Origin: an uncultured Eubacteriales bacterium
GTDB lineage: Bacteria > Bacillota > Clostridia > Lachnospirales > Bianqueaceae
Reading direction: 5' to 3'
Assembly (NCBI GenBank): GCA_900315265.1
Contig: OMYN01000001.1
Location: 119,546 to 183,545 of the forward strand
Length of the DNA stretch: 64,000 bases
In this document: in pieces, positions 56,988-64,000 of the stretch
How the letters are laid out: every line of letters begins with the position of its first letter
Position numbering within the stretch: the stretch's first letter is position 1
Program-made: the position numbers and the translations under genes
The notes under the pieces: generated by a model
Databases searched by the model: none
What the model was told of the DNA's origin: nothing
Seen by the model: the letters and a program-made list of their open reading frames with translations, nothing else

Positions 56988-58247
56988 ATGGAAATGACAA
57001 TGACGCAGAAGATCCTGGCGGCACACGCCGGCCTGGATCAAGTAGTGCCGGGACAGCTGATCCTGGCAAAGACCGACCGGGTGCTTGGCAATGATATCAC
57101 CAGTCCGGTAGCCATCCGCGAGTTCAACAAGCTGGGCTTTTCGGACGTATTCGATAAAGACAAAGTGACCATGGTCATGGACCACTTTGCCCCCAACAAA
57201 GACATCAAGGCGGCCATCCAGTGCCAGACCTGCCGTAATTTCTGCCGCGAAAAAGAGATCACCCATTTTTATGACGTGGGCGCCATGGGTATCGAGCATG
57301 CTCTGCTTCCGGAAAAAGGCCTGGTCGTTTCGGGCGATCTGGTGGTAGGCGCGGATTCCCATACCTGCACCTACGGAGCTTTGGGAGCTTTTTCGACGGG
57401 CGTCGGATCCACCGATATGGCCTGCGCCATGGCTGTCGGCAAGCTTTGGTTCAAAGTTCCTTCGGCACTGCGCTTCGTCCTCAAGGGAAAGCTTAAGCCC
57501 CATGTAAGCGGCAAGGACGTGATCCTTCATATCATCGGCATGATCGGGGTCGATGGGGCCTTGTACAAGTCCATGGAATTTACCGGCGAAGGGGTGGCCA
57601 GCCTGTCTATGGCCGACCGTCTGACCATCTGCAACATGGCCATCGAAGCCGGCGGCAAAAACGGCATCTTCGAGGTCGATCAGACCACCCTTGACTATGT
57701 CCGTCAGCATTCCGGCCGCCAGCCCCGGGTATATAAGGCGGATCCGGATGCTTCCTATGAAAAAACCTATGAGATCGACCTGTCCACGATCCGTCCCACG
57801 GTAGCCTTCCCCCACCTGCCGGGCAACGCCCGCACCATCGACCAGGTAGGCGACGTAAAGATCGATCAGGTAGTCATCGGCTCCTGCACCAATGGTTTTT
57901 ACGAAAACCTTGAGGAGGCAGCTTCCATCATCCGCGGCCACAAGATCGCCAAGGGCGTCCGCTGCATCGTCATCCCGGCCACTCAGGCTATTTACCTGAA
58001 GGCCATGGAAAACGGCCTTCTGCGTGATTTTGTCGAAGCCGGCTGCGTCGTATCCACACCCACCTGCGGACCCTGCCTGGGAGGCTATATGGGAGTCCTG
58101 GCCCCCGGAGAGGTCTGCGTTTCCACTACCAACCGAAACTTTATCGGCCGTATGGGCGATAAGAGCAGTAAAGTCTATCTGGCCAGCCCGGCCGTTGCCG
58201 CGGCCAGCGCCATCAAGGGGCGTATCGCGTCCTTTGAAGAAGTCTGA
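56988..58247 (+). CDS. leuC: 3-isopropylmalate dehydratase large subunit
   Basis: 419 residues of the aconitase family; binds a [4Fe-4S] cluster. [30 protein letters not shown] and PTCGPCLGG carry the substrate and cluster residues. The 419-residue form is the bacterial/archaeal LeuC2-like type. Start ATG 56988 follows AAGGAGG; an in-frame TTG upstream of that site was rejected. leuD follows after 14 bases. Confidence 0.94.
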   Translation: MEMTMTQKILAAHAGLDQVVPGQLILAKTDRVLGNDITSPVAIREFNKLGFSDVFDKDKVTMVMDHFAPNKDIKAAIQCQTCRNFCREKEITHFYDVGAMGIEHALLPEKGLVVSGDLVVGADSHTCTYGALGAFSTGVGSTDMACAMAVGKLWFKVPSALRFVLKGKLKPHVSGKDVILHIIGMIGVDGALYKSMEFTGEGVASLSMADRLTICNMAIEAGGKNGIFEVDQTTLDYVRQHSGRQPRVYKADPDASYEKTYEIDLSTIRPTVAFPHLPGNARTIDQVGDVKIDQVVIGSCTNGFYENLEEAASIIRGHKIAKGVRCIVIPATQAIYLKAMENGLLRDFVEAGCVVSTPTCGPCLGGYMGVLAPGEVCVSTTNRNFIGRMGDKSSKVYLASPAVAAASAIKGRIASFEEV

Positions 58248-58261
58248 GAAAGGAGCTCCTC

Positions 58262-58756
58262 ATGAATATCAGCAGCACGGTCATCAAATACGGAGATAAC
58301 GTAGACACCGACGTCATTATTCCCGCCCGTTATTTAAACGCCAGCGACAATGCCAGTCTGGCCCAGCACTGCATGGAAGATCTGGACCCTGATTTTCATA
58401 AAAAGGTCGAGACCAGCAAGATCGTGACAGGCGGTCAGAATTTCGGCTGCGGCTCCTCCCGTGAGCATGCTCCCCTGGCCCTTAAGGCCAGCGGGGTCCA
58501 GCTGGTCATCGCCAAAAGCTTTGCCCGTATCTTTTTCCGCAACAGCATCAATATCGGTCTTGCCATCATGGAATGCCCCGAAGCGGTAGACGGGATAAAA
58601 AACGGCGACCGGGTCGAAGTCGATACCGACAGCGGGACCATTGTTAACAAAACGACCGGAAAAAGTTATAAGACCGCTCCCTTCCCGGATTTTATCGCTA
58701 AGATCATCGCCGACGGAGGGCTGATCAATGCCATCAAAGACGGAGATGTAAAGTAA
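58262..58756 (+). CDS. leuD: 3-isopropylmalate dehydratase small subunit
   Basis: 164 residues, the swivelling domain that pairs with LeuC. YGDNVDTDVIIPARYL and the GGQNFGCGSSREHAPLAL substrate loop are typical, and the short length matches LeuD2. The next gene starts directly after its stop codon, so both are probably read from the same message. Confidence 0.94.
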   Translation: MNISSTVIKYGDNVDTDVIIPARYLNASDNASLAQHCMEDLDPDFHKKVETSKIVTGGQNFGCGSSREHAPLALKASGVQLVIAKSFARIFFRNSINIGLAIMECPEAVDGIKNGDRVEVDTDSGTIVNKTTGKSYKTAPFPDFIAKIIADGGLINAIKDGDVK

Positions 58757-60022
58757 ATGACAGCAGAAAGCGTGACGAATCCGACCGACCTGGCCCTTCG
58801 CCTTCTTGAGATCGTTTTATATGAAGACATTACCAAAAAAGATCCCCTTAAGAGCCTGATCCGTCTTCTGGAGACCGAAGATGATGCTTCCCAGCAGGAC
58901 AAAATGACCCTGTACCGGGATTTTCTGGGCAGCCTTTATAACGAAGGCGGGGATCTGGGAAATTATCTGCTGGGCCAGGTGCGTTCGGCCGACAATATCT
59001 ATGTCCGCCTGAAGGCGGAATCAAAGCCCATCCCTGCATCCATGCAGGCCTGCTTCGAAAGGGAGATGGAAACCTTTACCCTGCTGTCCAAGATCAGCTC
59101 GGACCAGCTGCTGATCCTGGCCGGCTTGGACGAGGACTGCCCGGGTTATGAGACGACACCCTTCGATTTTACGCAAAGGATCCCGGAACTTCTGAAGGAT
59201 TCCTCCACCTACGGCTACGGTATGTATGCCCGCTACTCCATGTTCCGTGTGGATAAGGACGGAAAGATCGTTCCCATCCTGTCGCCGGACCCCATTACCA
59301 TCGATCAGCTGATCGGATATGAGCAGGAGCGGGGACAGGTATTAAATAATGTTTATGCCCTTCTGGAAGGGCGTCCGGCTGCTAACATGCTGCTGGTGGG
59401 CGATGCCGGTACGGGCAAATCATCGACGGTCAAGGCTATCGTCAATCAGCTGTGCGGCAAAGGGGTGCGCCTGATCGAGATGCGCAAGGACCAGCTGGAA
59501 CTGCTGCCGGATGTTTCCGGCCAGATCGCTTCCAATCCTCTAAAATTTATTATTTTTATCGATGACCTGTCCTTTGAGTCGGAAGACCCGGCCTTCGGAG
59601 CGCTGAAAGCGATCCTGGAGGGGAGCGCGGCCGCCAAAACGCCCAACGCCATCATCTGCGCGACCAGCAACCGCCGCCATATCGTTAAGGAGACCTTTTC
59701 CTCCCGCGAGGGCGATGAGATCCACCGCCGCGACACCATCGAGGAACAGACTTCGCTGTCGGCCCGCTTCGGCCTGACGGTCCTTTTCGTCAAGCCCAAC
59801 AAAGACCTGTATCTGAAGATCGTCAAGTCTCTCTGCCAGGAAGCGGTGCAAAAAAACGGCGCCGACAAGGCAAAAGGTGTTATAATGGATGATACCGAAC
59901 TGTTCCGGAGGGCAGAAGTTTTTGCCATTCATAAGGGAGGCCGCAGCGCCCGCGTGGCCCGCCAGTTTGTCGACAGCCTCCTGAGCCAAGGCAGTATCCT
60001 TACGGAAGATCAAAACGACTGA
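58757..60022 (+). CDS. DUF815 AAA+ ATPase
   Basis: 421 residues. The N-terminal 190 residues are helical. The ATPase core has Walker A LLVGDAGTGKSSTVKA (about residue 215), Walker B KFIIFIDDLSFE, sensor 1 ICATSNRRH and a sensor 2-like GRSARVARQF. DUF815 proteins are conserved in Firmicutes and other bacteria, with unknown function. Starting directly at the leuD stop codon, it is transcribed with leucine genes, though no mechanistic link is evident. Confidence 0.85.
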   Translation: MTAESVTNPTDLALRLLEIVLYEDITKKDPLKSLIRLLETEDDASQQDKMTLYRDFLGSLYNEGGDLGNYLLGQVRSADNIYVRLKAESKPIPASMQACFEREMETFTLLSKISSDQLLILAGLDEDCPGYETTPFDFTQRIPELLKDSSTYGYGMYARYSMFRVDKDGKIVPILSPDPITIDQLIGYEQERGQVLNNVYALLEGRPAANMLLVGDAGTGKSSTVKAIVNQLCGKGVRLIEMRKDQLELLPDVSGQIASNPLKFIIFIDDLSFESEDPAFGALKAILEGSAAAKTPNAIICATSNRRHIVKETFSSREGDEIHRRDTIEEQTSLSARFGLTVLFVKPNKDLYLKIVKSLCQEAVQKNGADKAKGVIMDDTELFRRAEVFAIHKGGRSARVARQFVDSLLSQGSILTEDQND

Positions 60023-60043
60023 TTTCATTAAGAAAGGGTTCCT

Positions 60044-61249
60044 ATGTTAACATTAGACCGCGTTTATCACGCCAGCTACGTATTAAAAAATACCGCACGG
60101 CGTACCGATGTCATTCAGGCCAAACTCATCAATCCCTCGGCGGATGTATGGCTCAAGACCGAAAATCTGCAGGTGACCGGCTCCTTCAAGGTCCGCGGGG
60201 CCGCTTATAAGATCTCCCAGCTGACCGACGAAGAAAAGAAGCACGGCGTTATCGCCTGCTCGGCCGGCAACCATGCTCAGGGCGTTGCCTTAGCCGCTCA
60301 GAAGCACGGCATCAAAGCCGTCATCTGCCTACCTGCCGGCGCTCCCATTTCCAAAGTCGAAGCCACCCGCAGCTACGGCGCCGAGATCGTTATGGTGCCC
60401 GGCGTGTATGACGACGCTTATCAGAAAGCTCTGGAGCTGCGCGACCAGTACGGCTACACCTTCATCCACCCTTTTAATGATGAACTTGTCATTGCCGGCC
60501 AGGGGACCATAGGCCTGGAGCTCATCGATCAGGTGCCGGACCTTGACGCGGTCTTCGTACCGGTCGGAGGCGGCGGACTGATCTCCGGCGTCGCCTTTAC
60601 CTTAAAACAGCTCAATCCAAAGATCAAAGTCTACGGGGTACAGGCAGCCGGCGCTCCCAGCATGAAGCAGTCCCTGGCGGACGGAAAGATCGAAAAGCTG
60701 GCGGATGTATCCACGATCGCCGACGGTATCGCTGTCAAGGAACCCGGCGACCTTACCTATGACCTGTGCAGCAAATATGTCGATGATATCGTTACCGTCA
60801 CCGATGATGAGATCTCCGCGGCCATCCTGCATCTGATGGAAAAACAGAAGCTGGTCTGCGAAGGGGCCGGAGCGGCCTCCGCGGCGGCGGTCATGTTCAA
60901 CAAGGCTCCCGTGGCAGGCAAGAAGGTCGTCTGCATCCTGTCGGGAGGCAACATCGATGTCAACATTCTCAACCGTGTCATCAGCCGCGGCCTAATCATG
61001 GGCGGACGCAGTCAGCGTATGACCCTGGAGCTGGTCGACAAACCCGGTCAGCTGCAGCTGGTCGCTACTGTTATCGCCGAGCACGGCGGCAACGTCAACA
61101 GTGTCGTATATGAAAACTCCGAAGAAGGTTCCGATGTAAACGGATGCTACCTTCATATCAATATGGAGACCCGCAACCAGGCCCACGCCGAGGAGATCTT
61201 CAAAGCCCTGGACGAGGCCGGCATCCGCCGCATCCACACCAAGAACTGA
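60044..61249 (+). CDS. ilvA: Threonine ammonia-lyase with ACT domain
   Basis: 401 residues. The PLP lysine is in TGSFKVRGAAYK, the phosphate-binding glycine loop is VPVGGGGLISG, and the C-terminal SGGNIDVN fits the family. A single ACT domain (TLELVDKPGQLQLVATVIAEHGGN) closes the protein, the short-regulatory-domain layout found in many Firmicutes. It converts threonine to 2-oxobutyrate for isoleucine. Location in this gene set favours the biosynthetic role. ridA follows. Confidence 0.92.
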   Translation: MLTLDRVYHASYVLKNTARRTDVIQAKLINPSADVWLKTENLQVTGSFKVRGAAYKISQLTDEEKKHGVIACSAGNHAQGVALAAQKHGIKAVICLPAGAPISKVEATRSYGAEIVMVPGVYDDAYQKALELRDQYGYTFIHPFNDELVIAGQGTIGLELIDQVPDLDAVFVPVGGGGLISGVAFTLKQLNPKIKVYGVQAAGAPSMKQSLADGKIEKLADVSTIADGIAVKEPGDLTYDLCSKYVDDIVTVTDDEISAAILHLMEKQKLVCEGAGAASAAAVMFNKAPVAGKKVVCILSGGNIDVNILNRVISRGLIMGGRSQRMTLELVDKPGQLQLVATVIAEHGGNVNSVVYENSEEGSDVNGCYLHINMETRNQAHAEEIFKALDEAGIRRIHTKN

Positions 61250-61288
61250 TCTTACAGCTTCGTACACACGATACAAAGGAGAAATGCT

Positions 61289-61693
61289 ATGTTTCAGACA
61301 AAAGTCAGCACGGATAAAGCTCCGGCCGCGATCGGGCCTTATTCTCAGGCCATCAAAACCTGCGGCTGCACCAGCAGCGCGGGCCTTGTGTTCTTAAGCG
61401 GTCAGATCCCCATCGATCCCGCTACCGGTGACCTGGTCCGGGGCGGCATCAAAGAGCAGACCGAGCAGATCATGAAAAATCTGGAGAATGTCCTGAAGGA
61501 AGCCGGATGCACCTTCGAGGACGCGGTCAAGACGACCTGCTTTTTGGCAGATATCAAGGATTTTGCGGCTTTCAACGAAGTGTACGCCAAGTATTTTACG
61601 TCCAAACCGGCCAGGAGCTGTGTTGCCGTAAAAGATCTTCCCAAAGGAGCTTTGGCGGAAGTCGAAGTGATCGCGATCGGAAACGAATCGTGA
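61289..61693 (+). CDS. ridA: RidA family enamine/imine deaminase
   Basis: 134 residues. The signature PARSCVAVKDLPKGALAEVEVIA holds the catalytic arginine, and GPYSQAIKTCG and FLSGQIPIDPATG line the pocket. RidA hydrolyses 2-aminoacrylate and 2-aminocrotonate released by PLP dehydratases such as IlvA encoded directly upstream, protecting other PLP enzymes. AAAGGAG precedes the ATG. Confidence 0.94.
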   Translation: MFQTKVSTDKAPAAIGPYSQAIKTCGCTSSAGLVFLSGQIPIDPATGDLVRGGIKEQTEQIMKNLENVLKEAGCTFEDAVKTTCFLADIKDFAAFNEVYAKYFTSKPARSCVAVKDLPKGALAEVEVIAIGNES

Positions 61694-61761
61694 TCCAAAA
61701 CAACATATAATCGGACTTTAGCCGTAGAACAGGACGGTCATCGAAAGGGAGGCTTTTCATC

Positions 61762-62031
61762 ATGCGCGCCATTATTTCAGTTACCGGCAAAGACGGAGTA
61801 GGCATCATCGCGGCAGTCAGCAATGTCTGTGCGCAGTTCAACGCCAATATCCAGGATGTATCCCAGACAGTCATGCAGGAATATTTCGCTATGATCATGC
61901 TGGTGGATATTTCCGACCTCAAGGGGACCTTTTTCGAATTCTCGGATGCCATGAAAAAACTGGGAGAGGAGAAGGCCCTGGACGTTCATACTATGCACGA
62001 AGATGTGTTTAACGCCATGCATCGGGTCTGA
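61762..62031 (+). CDS. Stand-alone ACT domain protein (UPF0237)
   Basis: 89 residues, one ACT domain (RAIISVTGKDGVGIIAAVSNVCAQFNANIQDVSQTVMQ). Family members are predicted amino-acid-binding regulators. It precedes the UPF0210 gene by 15 bases, a pairing conserved widely in Firmicutes, so the two proteins probably work together. AAAGGGAGG lies upstream. Confidence 0.9.
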   Translation: MRAIISVTGKDGVGIIAAVSNVCAQFNANIQDVSQTVMQEYFAMIMLVDISDLKGTFFEFSDAMKKLGEEKALDVHTMHEDVFNAMHRV

Positions 62032-62046
62032 CGGGGGACGGACGCC

Positions 62047-63417
62047 ATGAATACGATGAATATCAGCCAGAGCGAGATCATGGAGACCATCCGCATGATT
62101 GAGGATGAGAACCTGGATATCCGTACCATTACCATGGGCATCTCCCTTTTGGACTGCGGAGCCGACACGACCGAAAAACTGTGTCAGAATATTTACGACA
62201 AGATCACGACCAGCGCCAAAGATCTGGTCAAGACCGGGCAGGAGATAGAAGCAAAATACGGCATCCCCATCATTCATAAACGGGTGTCGGTCACTCCGAT
62301 CTCGCTGATCGGAGGCCACAGAAGTCCCGAGGATTACGTAAAGATCGCCAAGACCATGGATAAGGCAGCCAAAGAGGTCGGCATCAACTTTATCGGCGGT
62401 TACGGGGCTTTGGTCGAAAAAGGCTATATCGACGGAGCCAGATCGCTGATCGAGAGCCTGCCCCAGGCCCTGGCGGAGACGGACATGGTCTGCTCCAGCA
62501 TCAATGTGGCATCCACCAAGGCCGGCATCAATATGGATGCCGTTGCTCAGATGGGCGGCATCATCAAAGAGACCGCGGAGCTGACCAAAGATCAGGATTC
62601 CATCGGCTGTGCCAAGCTGGTCGTTTTTGCCAACGTTCCCAATGACAACCCCTTTATGGCCGGCGCCTTCCACGGCGTAGGCGAGCCGGAGCGGGTCATC
62701 AACGTCGGCGTATCCGGCCCCGGTGTGGTAGCGGCTGCCATCAAAAAAGCAGGCAACTGCTCTATCAATGAACTGGCAGAGCTGATCAAGCGCACCGCTT
62801 TCAAGATCACCCGTATGGGCCAGCTGGTCGCTTCGGAGGCCAGCCGTATGCTGAACGTGCCTTTCGGCATCGTCGATTTGTCACTGGCTCCCACCCCGGC
62901 TGTAGGCGACTCGGTCGCTTATATCCTGGAGGCTATGGGACTTGAAAACTGCGGCGGTCCCGGAACCACGGCCTGCCTGGCTCTTTTGAACGACGCAGTC
63001 AAAAAAGGAGGCGTTATGGCCTCCAGCCAGGTCGGCGGTCTGTCCGGAGCTTTTATCCCGGTATCGGAAGACGCCGGTATGATCGAAGCGGCCGAGTCCG
63101 GCTGCCTGCGTATCGAAAAACTGGAAGCGATGACGGCGGTCTGCTCGGTAGGCCTGGATATGATCGCGATCCCCGGCGATACGACAGCGGAAGTTATTTC
63201 CGGTATCATTGCCGATGAGATCTCTATCGGCGTCATCAATACCAAAACAACGGCTGTCCGGGTGATCCCCGCGGTCGGCAAGAAAGTAGGCGATCACATC
63301 AATTACGGAGGCCTTCTGGGAAGAGCTCCCATCATGCCGGTCAACAATGCCAGCCCTGCCGTCTTTATCCATCGGGGAGGCCGCGTGCCCGCTCCGATCC
63401 ACAGCCTGAAGAACTAA
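62047..63417 (+). CDS. UPF0210 / DUF711 PFL-like protein
   Basis: 456 residues, full length for UPF0210. Recognisable segments are [14 protein letters not shown] near the N-terminus, [30 protein letters not shown] and the C-terminal [14 protein letters not shown]. The fold is related to the pyruvate formate-lyase/ribonucleotide reductase barrel, but no glycyl-radical motif is present. Biochemical role unknown; genome neighbours suggest amino-acid sensing. Start ATG 62047 is used, with ATG 62056 as alternative; GGGGGACGG lies upstream. Confidence 0.88.
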   Translation: MNTMNISQSEIMETIRMIEDENLDIRTITMGISLLDCGADTTEKLCQNIYDKITTSAKDLVKTGQEIEAKYGIPIIHKRVSVTPISLIGGHRSPEDYVKIAKTMDKAAKEVGINFIGGYGALVEKGYIDGARSLIESLPQALAETDMVCSSINVASTKAGINMDAVAQMGGIIKETAELTKDQDSIGCAKLVVFANVPNDNPFMAGAFHGVGEPERVINVGVSGPGVVAAAIKKAGNCSINELAELIKRTAFKITRMGQLVASEASRMLNVPFGIVDLSLAPTPAVGDSVAYILEAMGLENCGGPGTTACLALLNDAVKKGGVMASSQVGGLSGAFIPVSEDAGMIEAAESGCLRIEKLEAMTAVCSVGLDMIAIPGDTTAEVISGIIADEISIGVINTKTTAVRVIPAVGKKVGDHINYGGLLGRAPIMPVNNASPAVFIHRGGRVPAPIHSLKN

Positions 63418-63484
63418 GGTCTATCTTTTATGTCAACCTGCTGGGGGCTGTGAAAAAACATAGCTTCCAATAACAAGAATAAGA

Positions 63485-63514
63485 CTTCCAATCGTTACGG
63501 TTGGGAGCCTTTTT
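63485..63514 (+). terminator. Terminator after the UPF0210 gene
   Basis: CTTCCAATCG (63485-63494) pairs with CGGTTGGGAG (63498-63507) including wobble pairs, then CC and TTTTT. Confidence 0.7.
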
Positions 63515-63691
63515 ATGTGGTAAGATTGTATTATCCATGTATAAACTTATACCTCACTTAACCTAAACAGGGAATTGTACCGCTCTATATTTCCGAATAT
63601 CCGGATATTTGTGATCCGTTTTCACGTTCGAGAAGCTTATGGAGCTTATGGAGGAAGCTGAACTCGACAGATATTTGTAGATGAATACACG
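63515..63691. other. Gene-free AT-rich stretch with a perfect palindrome and a 9-base tandem repeat
   Basis: No convincing gene was seen. AATATCCGGATATT (63596-63609) is a perfect 14-base palindrome. GCTTATGGA occurs twice in tandem (63635-63652). Base composition shifts to AT-rich here compared with the preceding operon, marking a boundary of some kind. Confidence 0.4.
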
Positions 63692-63971
63692 CAGACAATA
63701 CAATAAATTGGCATTATTGTATGACAGAAAATGATATAGTGGTTAACTAATACAGACAAAGAAATAAAACAAGTATTTTGTCTGCACCGCAAACAGTATA
63801 GTATGTAATTAATACAGACAACAAACGGAAAAGTTTTAGGTGTCTGCCGTAATTGAAATGTAAAAAGAATATAATGCAGACAAGTTGAAAGTTGTTCCCA
63901 ATTGTCTGAAAAATACGCTTGTTCAAGTTTGCTTTTGTACAGACATAGCTTCTGTTTTTCAATATTGTCTG
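63692..63971. repeat. Periodic array of five CAGACA-N20-TGTCTG dyads (period 61-63 bp)
   Basis: CAGACA starts at 63692, 63753, 63815, 63877 and 63940. Its reverse complement TGTCTG starts at 63718 (as TGTATG), 63779, 63841, 63903 and 63966, always exactly 26 bases later. Between dyads lie 29-31 bases of unrelated AT-rich sequence. The arms lengthen in single units: CAGACAAA/TTTGTCTG in the second, CAGACAA/TTGTCTG in the fourth, and GTACAGACA/TGTCTGTAC in the fifth. The first has CAGACAATA/TATTGTATG with one mismatch. The period is close to six helical turns. The array probably continues past the window edge. Confidence 0.88.
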
Positions 63972-64000
63972 TACCTCTTTTTGAAGGCGCCTATTATCAA

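Noticed and set aside
63747..63962. 71-residue open frame on the minus strand
   Set aside because: It lies wholly in the periodic dyad array, has no good ribosome binding site and a composition expected of AT-rich non-coding DNA.
63692..63971. CRISPR array
   Set aside because: The period looks CRISPR-like, but only two 6-base half-sites per unit are conserved and the interval between them varies in sequence; no repeat of 20 bases or more exists.

Overview
The window looks like chromosomal DNA of a low-to-moderate-GC Gram-positive anaerobe, most likely a member of the Clostridia near the Lachnospiraceae. The grounds are family-level recognition and architecture: a T-box leader before leuA, a secretin-less Tad/Flp pilus locus with Flp1-like, DUF5702 and DUF6382 proteins, Ser-rich lipoproteins, the DUF815 ATPase, an rpsF-ssb-rpsR operon with an S6:S18 leader, and the ACT/UPF0210 gene pair. 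No database search was possible, so all names rest on motifs read from the translations.

Layout. 1-2.4 kb is AT-rich and holds a secreted DNRLRE protein with a caspase-like C-terminus plus the 5' end of another exported protein, both on the minus strand. 2.4-6.6 kb (minus) carries asnS, an IMP-dehydrogenase-family gene and a membrane Ser/Thr kinase, the last divergent from a small helical/HTH-like gene. 7.3-8.4 kb encodes a duplicated DUF5067-like lipoprotein. 8.6-18.2 kb is one long Tad-type pilus operon (CpaE-, CpaF-, TadB-, TadC-, Flp1-, TadE-like proteins, DUF5702, TadV-like peptidase, DUF6382) preceded by a structured leader ending in an intrinsic terminator 15 nt before the first gene. 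18.3-28.2 kb is catabolic and stress-related: isoaspartyl dipeptidase, GH78-like glycosidase (minus), methyltransferase with Hsp33, an oxidoreductase and two sugar isomerases under apparently shared cre-like operators, and a serine beta-lactamase-fold hydrolase. 28.3-46.3 kb is mostly housekeeping: pgi, two related lipoproteins, a QueG-like protein, a CYTH protein, a Sel1 membrane protein, secA, prfB, a hydrolase lipoprotein, dnaE, pfkA, aroB and cdd. 46.4-48.6 kb is rpsF-ssb-rpsR and a SpoU methyltransferase. 48.65-63.4 kb is branched-chain amino-acid biosynthesis: T-box, leuA-ilvBNC, then a second promoter and ilvD-(SpoU)-leuCD-(DUF815)-ilvA-ridA, followed by ACT and UPF0210 genes.

How the genes work together. 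IlvA makes 2-oxobutyrate and RidA removes its reactive enamine by-product. IlvBN, IlvC and IlvD make the 2-oxo acids for Ile and Val, and LeuA/LeuCD branch to Leu. The Leu-type T-box would tie the whole set to tRNA-Leu charging. The pilus genes encode a cytoplasmic motor, membrane platform, pilin-like subunits and processing peptidase.

Most unusual signals: (1) an AT-rich array at the right edge (63692-63971 and probably beyond) with five CAGACA-N20-TGTCTG dyads at a 61-63 bp period, matching none of the nearby genes; (2) the terminator-containing leader of the pilus operon; (3) odd domain additions in the pilus proteins (an Ig-like insertion in the TadC-like protein, two Ada-type Cys/His modules on a TadE-like protein); (4) the secreted DNRLRE/caspase-like protein.
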